Shown here piece after piece: positions 54,626 to 64,000 of a DNA stretch of 64,000 nucleotides. Numbering within the stretch: position 1 is the first letter of the stretch; each line of letters opens with the position of its first letter. The position numbers were made by a program, and so were the translations under genes. The stretch is from Candidatus Thorarchaeota archaeon (GTDB lineage: Archaea; Asgardarchaeota; Thorarchaeia; Thorarchaeales; Thorarchaeaceae), in contig JAIZWL010000002.1 in the NCBI GenBank assembly GCA_021498125.1, forward strand, positions 1 to 64,000. The letters are read 5' to 3'. The notes under the pieces are model-generated. The model searched no databases, was not told where the DNA came from, and saw nothing but the letters and a program-made list of their open reading frames with translations.

Positions 54626-55915
54626 CTACTCAAAGTCTACAGTCACAAGATGAGCACTACAACTGATACACGGGTCATATGCTCGTGCAACCATTTCCAG
54701 CTTGAGTTCAATGCCGTCCATCTCATTCTTGGCCAGTAAGGTCTCACCACTCTTTCGGATGAACGCTTCAATGTCATCAAGAAACATAGCAGTAGGAGTG
54801 ATATAATCCGCATCAACGGTCACGCCATTCTCTATTGTATAATGATGGATAAGCGTGCCACGTGGGGCCTCAACACCACCAGTCCCAGTACCAGAGCCAC
54901 GAGGAGGCTTGACAATCTTAGGGATTTCAGCAGTCAAGAGCTCATCAACAATACGCACAACATCTTCCAGTGAGAAGACTTGCTCAATGGCTTGGGCAAA
55001 ATTGTTGTAGATCGGATTGCGATACCAGCGCTCATTGACGAGCTTGTCATACGCCTCCTTGGCCTTCCCCTTCAGGCGGTCCCCAAGATTCAGAACACGG
55101 GCGATTGCCCCCACTGTAAATGGTCGATCGTTGTAGGCACTGCGTTTGGCAAAGCTGTGACTGACAGTTCGCTCGATGATGACCTTCTTGTAATCCTCCA
55201 GTGGATACTCTTTGCCATCCGATGCAAGAAGAATATCACCATAGTAGTCATATTCACCGTGAGGCGGCTTGAGACAGATGAACTGTGTATCCCGCTCAAG
55301 ATAATCTGGCACCTCAAGACCCGCAAGGATGTCGATAGTCGCCATGGCAAAGTCAAGGTGGTGAAGAGCCTCTTCCTTCAGTTCAAGAAGGGACTCACGA
55401 CTTGGCAATTTTCCAAAGCCACCTAACACCGGATTCTCCCCATGGATCATTCTACCGCCCATGAGCCGCATGATCTTGTTACCAAACTTCTTGAGTGCAA
55501 GAGCATTCTGCACCACCTCACCAAACTTCTCGGCCATAGCTACTGCATTGTCATACCCAAAGAAGTCAGGAAGGGCAAGGAAGTAGAGATGCAGACTATG
55601 GCTCTCCAGCATCTCACCGTGATGCATCAATTGCCGATAGGTCTGAGTGACAGCAGGAACCTTGATGTCCAGTGCCTTCTCAAGTGCTCTAAGACTTGCG
55701 TATTTGTGGCTCAGATTACAGATTGCACAGATTCGGGGTACCAAGCTGAGGTCCTCTTCAGGGGTCTTTCCGATGACCAAGGTCTCAAAGAGCCGTGGCC
55801 CCTCGAGTATCTTTACCTGGACATCTTTAATCACATTGTCTTTGATTTCGACTTTGATGCCTCCATGACCCTCAACTCGGGCAAGTGGCTCAATCTCAAT
55901 TTTCGTCTTTGTCAT
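54626..55915 (-). CDS. hydA: sulfhydrogenase alpha subunit, group 3b [NiFe]-hydrogenase large subunit
   Basis: A protein of about 429 residues. Nickel ligands are in the L1 motif RICAICNLSHKYAS and the C-terminal L2 motif DPCISCSAHLV. The N-terminus reads IEIEPLARVEGHGGIKVEI. Only a short tail (LVTVDFE) follows the last His, to be clipped during maturation. Start at ATG 55915 behind GGAGG; the ATG at 55930 is part of that ribosome-binding site. It is the last gene of hydB-hydG-hydD-hydA, the order known from Pyrococcus. The complex couples H2 to NADP(H) and can reduce sulfur. Cytosolic. Confidence 0.95.
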   Translation of the reverse strand: MTKTKIEIEPLARVEGHGGIKVEIKDNVIKDVQVKILEGPRLFETLVIGKTPEEDLSLVPRICAICNLSHKYASLRALEKALDIKVPAVTQTYRQLMHHGEMLESHSLHLYFLALPDFFGYDNAVAMAEKFGEVVQNALALKKFGNKIMRLMGGRMIHGENPVLGGFGKLPSRESLLELKEEALHHLDFAMATIDILAGLEVPDYLERDTQFICLKPPHGEYDYYGDILLASDGKEYPLEDYKKVIIERTVSHSFAKRSAYNDRPFTVGAIARVLNLGDRLKGKAKEAYDKLVNERWYRNPIYNNFAQAIEQVFSLEDVVRIVDELLTAEIPKIVKPPRGSGTGTGGVEAPRGTLIHHYTIENGVTVDADYITPTAMFLDDIEAFIRKSGETLLAKNEMDGIELKLEMVARAYDPCISCSAHLVTVDFE

Positions 55916-55930
55916 TAGAGAAACCTCCAT

Positions 55931-56710
55931 CTATAGGTCCTTGATGTATTGGAGAATCTTGTGTCCTCCAAAGTTCCGAATCCGTCGAATCACCTCATCC
56001 TTAGTCATGCCAAAACTCTCAAGGAGCTTGACATGCTCATTGAAGTTCGCATCAGGGTTTGGGCCCCAGCATCCTACACAGGGGAGACCATGACTCGGAC
56101 ACACGGCACCACAACCACCCTGCGTAAGTGGTCCAAGACAGAACTTCTTGTCAAGAAGAAGACACTTGTTCTCTTGGAGCTTGCACTCATGGCACACTGG
56201 ATGTGGGAATGGCTCCGGAGATGCACCATGGAGCAACCGTGAGAGAAGGGGCAATGCCTGTTTCGCGCTGATTGGACAGCCGGGGAGGTAATAGTCTACT
56301 GTGACAAATGCATCAAGTGGCTGACCCTCCATGGGGGCTGTGATGAATTTCATGTCGCCATAGACCTTTTTCATCCGATCTTTGAACGTGCCATCCTGCG
56401 CGTACATCGCTTGGACGCCACCGACAGTCGCACAGTTGCCGATTGCAACAAGAATCTTTGAACGCTTGCGAATCTCCAAGAGATGCTCCTTTTGCTCTTC
56501 CGTGCTCACACTGCCCTCAACGAGGGCTACATCCATGTCATCCTCAATAGGATTACTTGATGCCATGACAAAGGAGCGAATATCAAAAGCATTGAAGATG
56601 TCAAGAATCTCATCCTCACAATGGATGAGCAAGAGCTGGTCACCAGCACAACCAGTCAGACCATAGATTCCAACACGCGGTTTGGATTTATCAGAGCTAT
56701 CGCTACTCAT
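55931..56710 (-). CDS. hydD: sulfhydrogenase delta subunit (hydrogenase small subunit)
   Basis: A 259-residue Fe-S electron-transfer subunit: GLTGCAGDQLLLIHCEDEIL (proximal cluster region), VALVEGSVSTEEQKE, LVAIGNCATVGGVQAMYA, YYLPGCPIS. The Cys-rich C-terminal half (CHECKLQENKC, FCLGPLTQGGCGAVCPSHGLPCVGCWGP) carries the medial and distal 4Fe-4S clusters. It sits 1 nt from hydG and 15 nt from hydA. Confidence 0.94.
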   Translation of the reverse strand: MSSDSSDKSKPRVGIYGLTGCAGDQLLLIHCEDEILDIFNAFDIRSFVMASSNPIEDDMDVALVEGSVSTEEQKEHLLEIRKRSKILVAIGNCATVGGVQAMYAQDGTFKDRMKKVYGDMKFITAPMEGQPLDAFVTVDYYLPGCPISAKQALPLLSRLLHGASPEPFPHPVCHECKLQENKCLLLDKKFCLGPLTQGGCGAVCPSHGLPCVGCWGPNPDANFNEHVKLLESFGMTKDEVIRRIRNFGGHKILQYIKDL

Positions 56711-56711
56711 C

Positions 56712-57563
56712 TTAGATCAACTCCCTAAAGTGTAGTGTGTCCCAGTATGTGAATACAGGGCCATCCATGCAGGTATAGATATGATCCAATGCACAGTGAC
56801 CACACTTGCCCAGTCCACATTTCATTCGTCGTTCCAAGGTCATTTGAATCTGATTCTTTGGCAGCTTGAGTTTTAGTAGCTCTTGAATGACGTATTTATA
56901 CATGACAGGAGGACCACAGATGACTGCATTGGTCTGATGCGGGTCAATTTCCGGCAGTTTCGTAAAGAGCTTGGTGACAACTCCGACATCTTCGCTCCAT
57001 TCAGTCGTCGCCTTATCCACGGTGTATAGACACTCGATGTCATGACGCTCCTTCAACTGAAAGAACTCAGTTCGGAAGAGCATCTCCTCAGGAGTCCTCA
57101 CTCCGTACAAGAAGAACAGTCGTTCAAACTGATCACGGTTGTCAAGAACGTAGTAGAGGATAGACCTCAGGGGGATGACTCCAAGACCACCAGCAACGAT
57201 AAGGATGTCCTTACCGCGCATCTGATCCAGATTAAACCCATTGCCGTAGGGGCCGCGGATGTAGACAACATCATTGTCACTCTTATTGAACAATGCCTCA
57301 GTCACTTTTCCCATTCTACGAATGCCAAGCTCCAAGATACCGGGCCGGCTTGGGGTAGATGAGATGGAGAAGGGCGCCTCACCAACACCAGGAATGGAGA
57401 GCATAAGGAACTGCCCCGGATTGTAGGTGAAGGTCATTGCGCGTTCCATATCTAAGAAACGGACCTGAAAGAACCGGTGATCCTCAATCAGGTCATACTG
57501 CCGAACGATACGAGCAGCCTCGGGCTGAAACGGGTTCTCATCAGAATGATTACAAACGGTCAT
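56712..57563 (-). CDS. hydG: sulfhydrogenase gamma subunit (FAD/NAD(P) oxidoreductase)
   Basis: A 283-residue ferredoxin-NADP reductase-like subunit. FAD-binding block FSISSTPSRPGILELGIRRMG, NAD(P)-binding ILIVAGGLGVIPLRSILYYVL and VICGPPVMYKYVIQELL. The C-terminal 2Fe-2S motif is CGLGKCGHCALDHIYTC. It overlaps hydB by 4 nt (ATGA). Confidence 0.95.
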   Translation of the reverse strand: MTVCNHSDENPFQPEAARIVRQYDLIEDHRFFQVRFLDMERAMTFTYNPGQFLMLSIPGVGEAPFSISSTPSRPGILELGIRRMGKVTEALFNKSDNDVVYIRGPYGNGFNLDQMRGKDILIVAGGLGVIPLRSILYYVLDNRDQFERLFFLYGVRTPEEMLFRTEFFQLKERHDIECLYTVDKATTEWSEDVGVVTKLFTKLPEIDPHQTNAVICGPPVMYKYVIQELLKLKLPKNQIQMTLERRMKCGLGKCGHCALDHIYTCMDGPVFTYWDTLHFRELI

Positions 57564-58576
57564 TGAGCTGGCACCTCCATCTCGGTCAGAGCCTGAGCAA
57601 CTGTCAGCACATTGATATCAACTGGACAGGTACGCACACACCTGCCACACCCGATACATGCGGGTTTACCATATTCATTGGCATAGGCCTTCAGCTTGTG
57701 TGTGTACCAGAGCTTGAGCCGATCCGCACGGGCCCCTCTGAAATTATGGCCTCCTGCAACAAGGCTGTAGTCCACAAACATACAACTGTCCCAATACCGT
57801 TCGCGGCGCCCCTTAGTATCCGGAGACACCTCGAGAACATCTGTGACCGTATAACAGTTGCAGGTTGGACAGACCATAGAACACTGACCACAGGAGAGAC
57901 ATTTGTCAGCAAAATAATCCCATATGGGGCTATTGTAGCTCAGTTCCATAATGTCAGGCATACTCTTGAAATCAAAGGATGCCTTGAACATCTTGTCACG
58001 TGCCTGCCGCCAGTCAATGTACTCTTCTATGTCATTATGAGTCACATTCTCATCAAAGTAGTCTTCCCGTTCAAGCACCATATCATGGCCCAGACTTGAA
58101 CCAACCCAGACAAGATAGAACTTGCCAAGGTTCACAAAGAAGAGATCAAAGCCTTCCTCCACAATGTCTGTACCAGTACTCTTACAGAAGCAGCTTTCGC
58201 CCGGTAGGCAGGAATATCCGATGATAGCGGAATTCTCCCGCTGTTTCGCGTAGTACGGGTCTACAGGTCGCTCCATGAAGATCTCATCCAGCCTCAGTAG
58301 ACTGTGAATCTCACAGGGAGGCACTCCAATGATCACTCGCTTCTCAATGGAAGAGTAATCAGGAGTAAAACCGTCCTTATCAAAATGGAACATGTCAAAC
58401 TTCTTTGGGTGAAAGAGTTTTTTGATGGGAATCATTGGGCGCTCGCCATCAAAGACCACCTCATCAAACGCTTCCACCCGATCATACTTCAACACGCCAT
58501 CTTTCTTGACGGGTCCATATATGGTTCCAAATTTGTTCAGGCTCTCTATGAACTCCTGAAAGAACTTGGGTTGCAT
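57560..58576 (-). CDS. hydB: sulfhydrogenase beta subunit (Fe-S protein)
   Basis: A protein of about 338 residues with two 4Fe-4S motifs, CLSCGQCSMVCPTCNCY (about 213-229) and CIGCGRCVRTCPVDIN (about 310-325), as in sulfhydrogenase beta and anaerobic sulfite reductase subunit A. Also GVPPCEIHSLLRLDEIF and an additional Cys pair in CLPGESCFC. It heads the hydBGDA operon; ATG at 58576 (a GTG at 58591 is possible). The promoter lies in the 200-nt gap to chrB; no clear TATA was identified. Confidence 0.93.
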   Translation of the reverse strand: MQPKFFQEFIESLNKFGTIYGPVKKDGVLKYDRVEAFDEVVFDGERPMIPIKKLFHPKKFDMFHFDKDGFTPDYSSIEKRVIIGVPPCEIHSLLRLDEIFMERPVDPYYAKQRENSAIIGYSCLPGESCFCKSTGTDIVEEGFDLFFVNLGKFYLVWVGSSLGHDMVLEREDYFDENVTHNDIEEYIDWRQARDKMFKASFDFKSMPDIMELSYNSPIWDYFADKCLSCGQCSMVCPTCNCYTVTDVLEVSPDTKGRRERYWDSCMFVDYSLVAGGHNFRGARADRLKLWYTHKLKAYANEYGKPACIGCGRCVRTCPVDINVLTVAQALTEMEVPAQ

Positions 58577-58776
58577 CTTTAGTATTCGCACTTTTCGGCA
58601 CCCAGCCTGTCTGAAACGTCTGTACAGATGCGGAATTATGCCTAATTAAGCGTAACTGGTCATGTTACAAAATGAAAGATATATGGAGAAGCATGTGTGG
58701 TTTCAGAATGCAACTAGGCAATTTACGAACGTTCACGAACATTTCTAAGAGAAAAAAAATCGGTCGTATGACCGAT

Positions 58777-59343
58777 TTATGTACTATATACAAGAGGTGT
58801 CAAGAGCTTGGACGGGAGTTCGGCGATCTTTTTCTTAGCGAATTCTTGGCGCTCGCCTCGTGATTTGAGTTTCTTCATCTCATCAGCGTATTTCTCTTTG
58901 ATAATCTCATACTGGAAGTACGCATATAGTGCATCATAGAGTGGAAACTCAATCTCCAGTGCCTCGTGATCCGACTTCACCAAGAAGGGCGCGCCAACTG
59001 CTACAAGCTCGAGTGCCCAAGCACGTGGTTCTGCTTCAGGACCACTGATGTCAGCCGCGCGAACTATCTTGCGGAGCCTCTCAAGTGCAGGATCATCCGT
59101 GAGATTATATTTTTCCACTATCGCATCAAAGGTACAGTGTTTTTCTCCGTCGCACTCATGATGGTCAAGTTCAACATTAGTACCCGCATCATATGGAATA
59201 GCTCCGGTCACCTCAACGAAGTGATCGATCTCTGCAGTGGTTGGGAGAAATACGAACTGTGCACGGGCATCGATGAAGCGCCTGATCAGCCAAGGGCTTG
59301 CCACCCTATCAACATGTACGTAATCACGTGTAACCCATAGCAT
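58777..59343 (-). CDS. ChrB C-terminal-domain family protein
   Basis: A protein of about 188 residues. It begins MLWVTRDYVHVDRVASPWLIRRFIDARAQFVFLP, the hallmark of the ChrB C-terminal family (chromate-resistance regulator), and continues IPYDAGTNVELDHHECDGEKHCTFDAIVEKY with conserved Asp, His and Cys residues. No ChrA chromate transporter is nearby. The stand-alone domain is widespread and its real function is not settled. Start placed at the ATG at 59343, where family similarity begins; the frame is open to 59439. Confidence 0.8.
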   Translation of the reverse strand: MLWVTRDYVHVDRVASPWLIRRFIDARAQFVFLPTTAEIDHFVEVTGAIPYDAGTNVELDHHECDGEKHCTFDAIVEKYNLTDDPALERLRKIVRAADISGPEAEPRAWALELVAVGAPFLVKSDHEALEIEFPLYDALYAYFQYEIIKEKYADEMKKLKSRGERQEFAKKKIAELPSKLLTPLVYST

Positions 59344-59590
59344 AGTATACACCAAGGTGATGAAATCGGTCAGACTAAATACGTGTTTCGTATCAGACGA
59401 CAGCAAAATAATACACCTTAATCTGTGAACTGTAGCCACTTCCCAACTACACTATCCACAACTCAAGTGATCAAACAATTCAGTCGTCATATACAGAGTG
59501 TATCTTTTCGGTAAACTTAAGTGCGAGTTGACCAAGTATGTAAACATCCATCATACTTGTTGACAAATCCAACCATTTACTGGTGAGCGC

Positions 59591-60154
59591 ATGAGAAAAC
59601 TATCACTATCAGTCACAGAAGGCTCCTATCTTACCACTGCTGTCAGCATCATCATTCTGATTGCGAATAGATACATGCTACAGACACAGACCTTACCAGA
59701 GATTCATCAGCTCATTACAATCAGTTCAGGTGCCGTATTGATAGTAGCACTACCATATTTGGTCATTGAAAAAATATATCACTTCATCAAGAATAAGGCT
59801 ATACCGTCCACGGCCTCAACACAGGGGGGCCAGGCTAGTAAGCCAAAATCCATAGAATGTGGGGGATTACAAGGTGGAGGAGCCCTTATAGGAGCCTGCG
59901 AGAGATTATTAATATTCATTGCATTTCTAATTGCATCCTATGAAACAACTTTGTCATATATGTCGATCATGAGCTTCCTCTCAATAATAGTGGCCGGCAA
60001 GGCAATCTTTCGTTATTCCATTGGATCAAATCAGATATCTGATCAAATTGACACCAAAGCGTGTGCGGATTGGCATATACTTGGCACCTTAATGAGCATG
60101 ATTTGGGGCCTGCTAATAGCATGGATAGTGTTCCATTTTTTAATGGTGAGGTAA
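59591..60154 (+). CDS. membrane protein, SatD-associated (DUF3307 C-terminal-like)
   Basis: A 187-residue protein with about five membrane helices. The segment GALIGACERLLIFIAFLIAS, IIVAGKAIFRYS and WHILGTLMSMIWGLLIAWIV resembles the C-terminal half of DUF3307 membrane proteins, which commonly neighbour satD. The gene ends 7 nt before a SatD-type gene, so co-expression is likely. Function unknown; recognition is from memory of the motif. Confidence 0.55.
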   Translation: MRKLSLSVTEGSYLTTAVSIIILIANRYMLQTQTLPEIHQLITISSGAVLIVALPYLVIEKIYHFIKNKAIPSTASTQGGQASKPKSIECGGLQGGGALIGACERLLIFIAFLIASYETTLSYMSIMSFLSIIVAGKAIFRYSIGSNQISDQIDTKACADWHILGTLMSMIWGLLIAWIVFHFLMVR

Positions 60155-60161
60155 AGGGAAG

Positions 60162-60776
60162 TTGATCGCCGTAATTGCAGACCTCAAGGAGTCGAGAAAG
60201 ACCAAGACAAAAAAGAGGGAAGCTATCGACAGAGAGTTACGGGACATATTAGATGAGACCTACAAACGCTTCCAGAAGCACTGTAGTGCAATTCCGGAAC
60301 TGACGCAAGGGGACAGCATCGAGTTACTTGTGACAAGCTGGGAGCCAATCATTTTTCTATTCCATCGCATTATGATTGAGAACATAGATTTCCGAGTCGG
60401 AATCGGGACTGGCAAGATCATCGTCCTCAGAAAAAAAGCGGACGAATGCGATGGCCCGGCCTTCTGGAATGCAAGAGAGGCCTTGAACGAGGCAAAACAA
60501 AACAGGTACATGCCTAGCATGGCAGGAATCAGGCTGGCCGAAGACACCACCGATAAAGAGAAGAACACCGCAATCAGCTCGATCTTGTTCCTTACGACAC
60601 TTCATGGAATGACTCTGAAACAATTGCGCTGTTGTTTTTACCATCTGTGGGAGAAAAAACGAGTGTCTCAAATTGCGGAGATCATGCAGACTACAAAGAG
60701 CAATGTCAGCAAGATACTGAACAAGACTCCGTGCTATCTACTTGCGAAGATTCTCGCATTGAGGGAACGAAACTAA
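60162..60776 (+). CDS. SatD-family protein with C-terminal HTH
   Basis: This 204-residue protein begins IAVIADLKESRKTKTKKRE, then TQGDSIELLV, FRVGIGTGKI and DGPAFWNAREALNEAK, which are the SatD signatures. A C-terminal sigma-like helix-turn-helix follows (VSQIAEIMQTTKSNVSKILNK). TTG start, with GGGAAG just upstream inside the spacer. The resemblance of the core to nucleotide cyclase-like or regulator folds is noted in the family but function is not established. It forms an operon with the preceding membrane protein. Confidence 0.7.
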   Translation: MIAVIADLKESRKTKTKKREAIDRELRDILDETYKRFQKHCSAIPELTQGDSIELLVTSWEPIIFLFHRIMIENIDFRVGIGTGKIIVLRKKADECDGPAFWNAREALNEAKQNRYMPSMAGIRLAEDTTDKEKNTAISSILFLTTLHGMTLKQLRCCFYHLWEKKRVSQIAEIMQTTKSNVSKILNKTPCYLLAKILALRERN

Positions 60777-60813
60777 AAATGCGAGTATGTATGTGACAAT
60801 TAGTAGCAAATCT

Positions 60814-61140
60814 TGCAAATGAGGAACAGTCGGTAAAACTGAAGTTCTTGTCAGAATATTTTTTGTAGATAGTCTATGCGAGTACTTCAATTTCAGGGGT
60901 TATCCATATTTTATGGATACTTTCTGCATTGCGAATGTGAGTGCCGATGGCAATCCGATCGTGATAGGCAATTCCTCTTGTTAATAATAGAGTCAATAGT
61001 TCATCAAGAACATAATTAGTTGTGATCATCACACCAAATCGGCCGGACCTGATAGTATCCATTGATTCAATCATTTGATTATGATCACGTGATGTGGACA
61101 CATGATACGCATAGAATGCACCAGTGTCAACAAAAATCAT
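60814..61140 (-). pseudogene. VapC-type PIN toxin interrupted by in-frame stop
   Basis: The open part (88 codons, 60874-61140) encodes a PIN N-terminus MIFVDTGAFYAYHV with the first catalytic Asp, then NYVLDELLTLLLTRG with the second acidic residues. At 60874-60876 a TAG interrupts the frame. Beyond it the same frame still reads TIYKKYSDKNFSFTDCSSFA, the expected third PIN motif (SFTD), before similarity is lost near 60814. So the gene is broken by a point nonsense mutation and has probably also lost its 3' end. Many neighbouring genes end in TAG, so readthrough is not expected. The presumed antitoxin lies 15 nt upstream and is intact. Confidence 0.75.
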
Positions 61141-61155
61141 CTATGCCGACCTCAC

Positions 61156-61446
61156 TCATTCGCCATAGAGATATACATCATGCTTGTCGGCTGGGTCATC
61201 ATCTGTGACTGGACCTTTCACATGCAGTCCGAATATTCTATCAGATGGATTAATCTTTGCCAGCCTCAGATTTGCTTTCGCCGCTTCTAAACTCAGACCA
61301 CTACCATGCCCATTCAAATCAACTACGATCAGACTATTCATTCCGTCGGACCTGGAGTCATGCAGACGCTTACGTTTATGAGATGTTTTCTCAGCGGATA
61401 ACTCTTCAACGGTAGCAGGATCCCCATCATCGGCAAATTTACTCAT
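61156..61446 (-). CDS. putative antitoxin upstream of broken VapC
   Basis: A 96-residue charged protein with a disordered, Lys/Glu-rich N-terminus and a compact C-terminal half (MNSLIVVDLNGHGSGLSLEAAKANLRLAKINPSDRIFGLHVKGPV...DVYLYGE). Position directly before the PIN gene and size argue for an antitoxin. I cannot name the family. The intact antitoxin next to a broken toxin is the expected outcome of toxin decay. Confidence 0.45.
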   Translation of the reverse strand: MSKFADDGDPATVEELSAEKTSHKRKRLHDSRSDGMNSLIVVDLNGHGSGLSLEAAKANLRLAKINPSDRIFGLHVKGPVTDDDPADKHDVYLYGE

Positions 61447-61646
61447 ATTGGTTCAGATCTAATAACCACTGTAACAATAAAAGAGTTCACATATTAAACT
61501 GTATTACCGCTTGAAACTTTGATTTATCTGCCAGACATCAGCAGGCAAGATCCCAGTCCATCACCGCACTTGACCAAGTCCTAATTGATGTAAATAAAGA
61601 GAAATGTGAGAAAATGAGAGGGTGGCTCAACAATGCACGGGGCAAA
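61447..61646. other. spacer between antitoxin gene and 16S 3' flank
   Basis: About 200 nt, AT-rich, no gene. It includes the end of the pre-16S transcript and the promoter of the minus-strand antitoxin gene (TATA-like AATATGTG/TTTAATATG near 61489-61499). Confidence 0.3.
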
Positions 61647-61675
61647 CTCCCCGTCACTCCATCCCGTCACCTGTA
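61647..61675 (-). ncRNA. pre-16S processing stem, 3' arm
   Basis: CTCCCC...CCATCCCGTCACCTGTA on the plus strand, lying 35-60 nt beyond the mature 16S 3' end. It is complementary to TACAGGATGACGGGATGG plus CGGGGA at 63504-63527, upstream of the 16S 5' end. The two arms can form a stem of more than 20 bp with small internal bulges that brings both 16S ends together. This is the typical substrate of the archaeal splicing endonuclease (bulge-helix-bulge) during rRNA maturation. Confidence 0.7.
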
Positions 61676-61708
61676 ATTCATTCCACGCTCTTGATTGGCG
61701 CGGAGTCG

Positions 61709-63349
<1,641 letters not shown>

Positions 63350-63503
63350 CAACCAGATGAATTGATCCGCATGTGTAGCCTGGCAAGGAAAACAGTGACC
63401 TTTCTGTTCACTCAATCAATCATCAGAGATGAAGAGGTGTGAGCGAAATAGGTCATGTAACTACACAGCATAAAGCACACGTTATACACATAACTTGGTG
63501 AAG

Positions 63504-63527
63504 TACAGGATGACGGGATGGCGGGGA
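63504..63527 (-). ncRNA. pre-16S processing stem, 5' arm
   Basis: TACAGGATGACGGGATGG then CGGGGA on the plus strand, about 155 nt upstream of the mature 16S 5' end. It pairs with the arm at 61647-61675 beyond the 3' end. Its presence around the 16S alone shows that this rRNA is matured from its own precursor. Confidence 0.7.
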
Positions 63528-63726
63528 AGCTCACCCCTATTCTGTACACTGTTGAGCCTATCTTAGACCTGAGGGGATTCCGACACGAACATAATGAGGC
63601 GTCGGTCTATCTCACGTCCGCATGAATATTGACGCATCTGGAAACCACAGACCATCCTAGTGCCCAAGAGAGGGCCTCCGGTGTGACACCGTTAGGATGC
63701 GACACAAGACTCTAGCGCGAGCAATG

Positions 63727-63743
63727 CGAATAAAAACCTTTCC
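63727..63743 (-). promoter_or_regulatory. 16S rRNA promoter (BRE/TATA)
   Basis: On the minus strand GGAAAGG (BRE-like, 63737-63743) is followed by TTTTTATTCG (TATA-like, 63727-63736). Transcription should begin about 25 nt further on, near 63705, giving a leader of roughly 355 nt that includes the processing arm at 63504-63527. The sequence is the best archaeal promoter match in the window. Confidence 0.6.
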
Positions 63744-64000
63744 AAGGTGCACAAATATGTACAACTAAACATTTGGGGAGCAATACAACGGAGTGGATCG
63801 GCTGTAGGTGAGGTAAAAAGATGAGTCTACATAAGCCGTGGTTGAATGTATCACGAAAATTGAGGATGCGGAATCAACGAGACGGAAGAAATTGCCAGAG
63901 TAGGAGGCGTTAATATGGAGGGAGAGGTATGAGAGCCAGACGGCCACCAACATAATGGAGACCGATGAGTAAGTGTAGAGGCGCATATAGTGACAGATTT
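63744..64000. other. window end, no gene recognised
   Basis: About 255 nt without rRNA, tRNA or a convincing coding frame. A 73-codon minus frame lacks recognisable features or a ribosome-binding site. Confidence 0.3.

Noticed and set aside
60814-61140. TAG read as pyrrolysine in the PIN gene
   Set aside because: TAG is a frequent ordinary stop codon in neighbouring genes and no pyl genes are visible.
63765-63986. 73-codon minus-strand frame at the window end
   Set aside because: Low-complexity Ser/Tyr-rich sequence without start signals; no evidence of coding.

Overview
The window looks like an archaeal chromosome segment, most plausibly from an Asgard archaeon (Thorarchaeia-like). That placement is my inference from gene content and rRNA layout, because no database search was possible. 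Archaeal signs are the 16S/23S sequence types, BRE/TATA-like promoters, an archaeal pre-16S processing stem, a four-subunit sulfhydrogenase, a MIG-like glycosylase and an archaeoflavoprotein. Shine-Dalgarno sequences (GGAGG) are common and match the CCUCC tail of the 16S. The genes are tightly packed in short operons. Several are of bacterial type (RNase PH, full-length transketolase, SerS).

Layout. 1-2968: 23S rRNA (minus strand, 3' end cut by the window edge), followed by a hairpin-rich leader and a GC-rich unassigned stretch to 4.2 kb. 4.2-13.5 kb: an accessory island of membrane-anchored caspase-like (CHAT-like) proteins. It holds one on the plus strand paired with a secreted alpha/alpha-toroid protein. 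It also holds a minus-strand array with two full-length proteins that share an almost identical N-terminal protease half but have different C-terminal membrane modules. The same array carries dedicated partner genes, two orphan or decayed C-terminal modules, a decapitated promoter copy, and a slippage-prone CGAC repeat at the 5' end of each copy. 13.6-33.2 kb: housekeeping and regulatory genes (RNase PH, NTase-HEPN, a lone TnpB-N-like protein, WD40, M28 peptidase, geranylgeranyl-reductase-like, nucleoside phosphorylase, MIG and Nth glycosylases, an F420-type oxidoreductase, two double-HTH regulators, MFS, glycosyltransferase, SerS). 33.2-42.6 kb: superoxide reductase, a threonine-synthase-like protein that lacks its catalytic lysine and is fused to a PadR-type HTH, an ECF S-component, an unknown 425-residue protein, a ferritin-like protein, a minimal SufCB pair and transketolase. 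42.8-50.2 kb: one plus-strand tungstate-uptake and molybdopterin-synthesis operon, tupABC-moaA-moaE-moaC-moaB-moeA-moeB. 50.2-54.4 kb: a double PhoU/TrkA-C protein, a MgtE-like Mg2+ transporter and a sensor kinase with a solute-binding sensor domain. 54.6-58.6 kb: group 3b [NiFe] sulfhydrogenase hydBGDA. 58.8-61.4 kb: ChrB-like, a SatD-type pair and a broken VapC with its putative antitoxin. 61.7-63.35 kb: 16S rRNA (minus strand), about 59 kb from the 23S, with its own promoter and processing stem.

Strongest oddities. (1) The near-universal GGAA tetraloop of 16S helix 45, target of KsgA/Dim1 dimethylation, is absent. In its place is a 93-nt insertion holding three hairpins with the same loop at an exact 30-nt period. 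(2) The caspase-like island is organised like a polymorphic-toxin or antigenic-variation locus and carries potentially phase-variable 4-nt repeats. (3) A threonine-synthase fold has K replaced by I at the PLP lysine, is fused to a winged HTH, and is divergent to an ECF vitamin-type transporter gene. That arrangement suggests a ligand-sensing transcription factor analogous to, but distinct from, MocR/GabR.

Together the metabolic genes fit an anaerobic, H2/S-linked, ferredoxin- and tungstopterin-using lifestyle with oxygen-defence proteins. No tRNA, 5S rRNA or CRISPR array was found.
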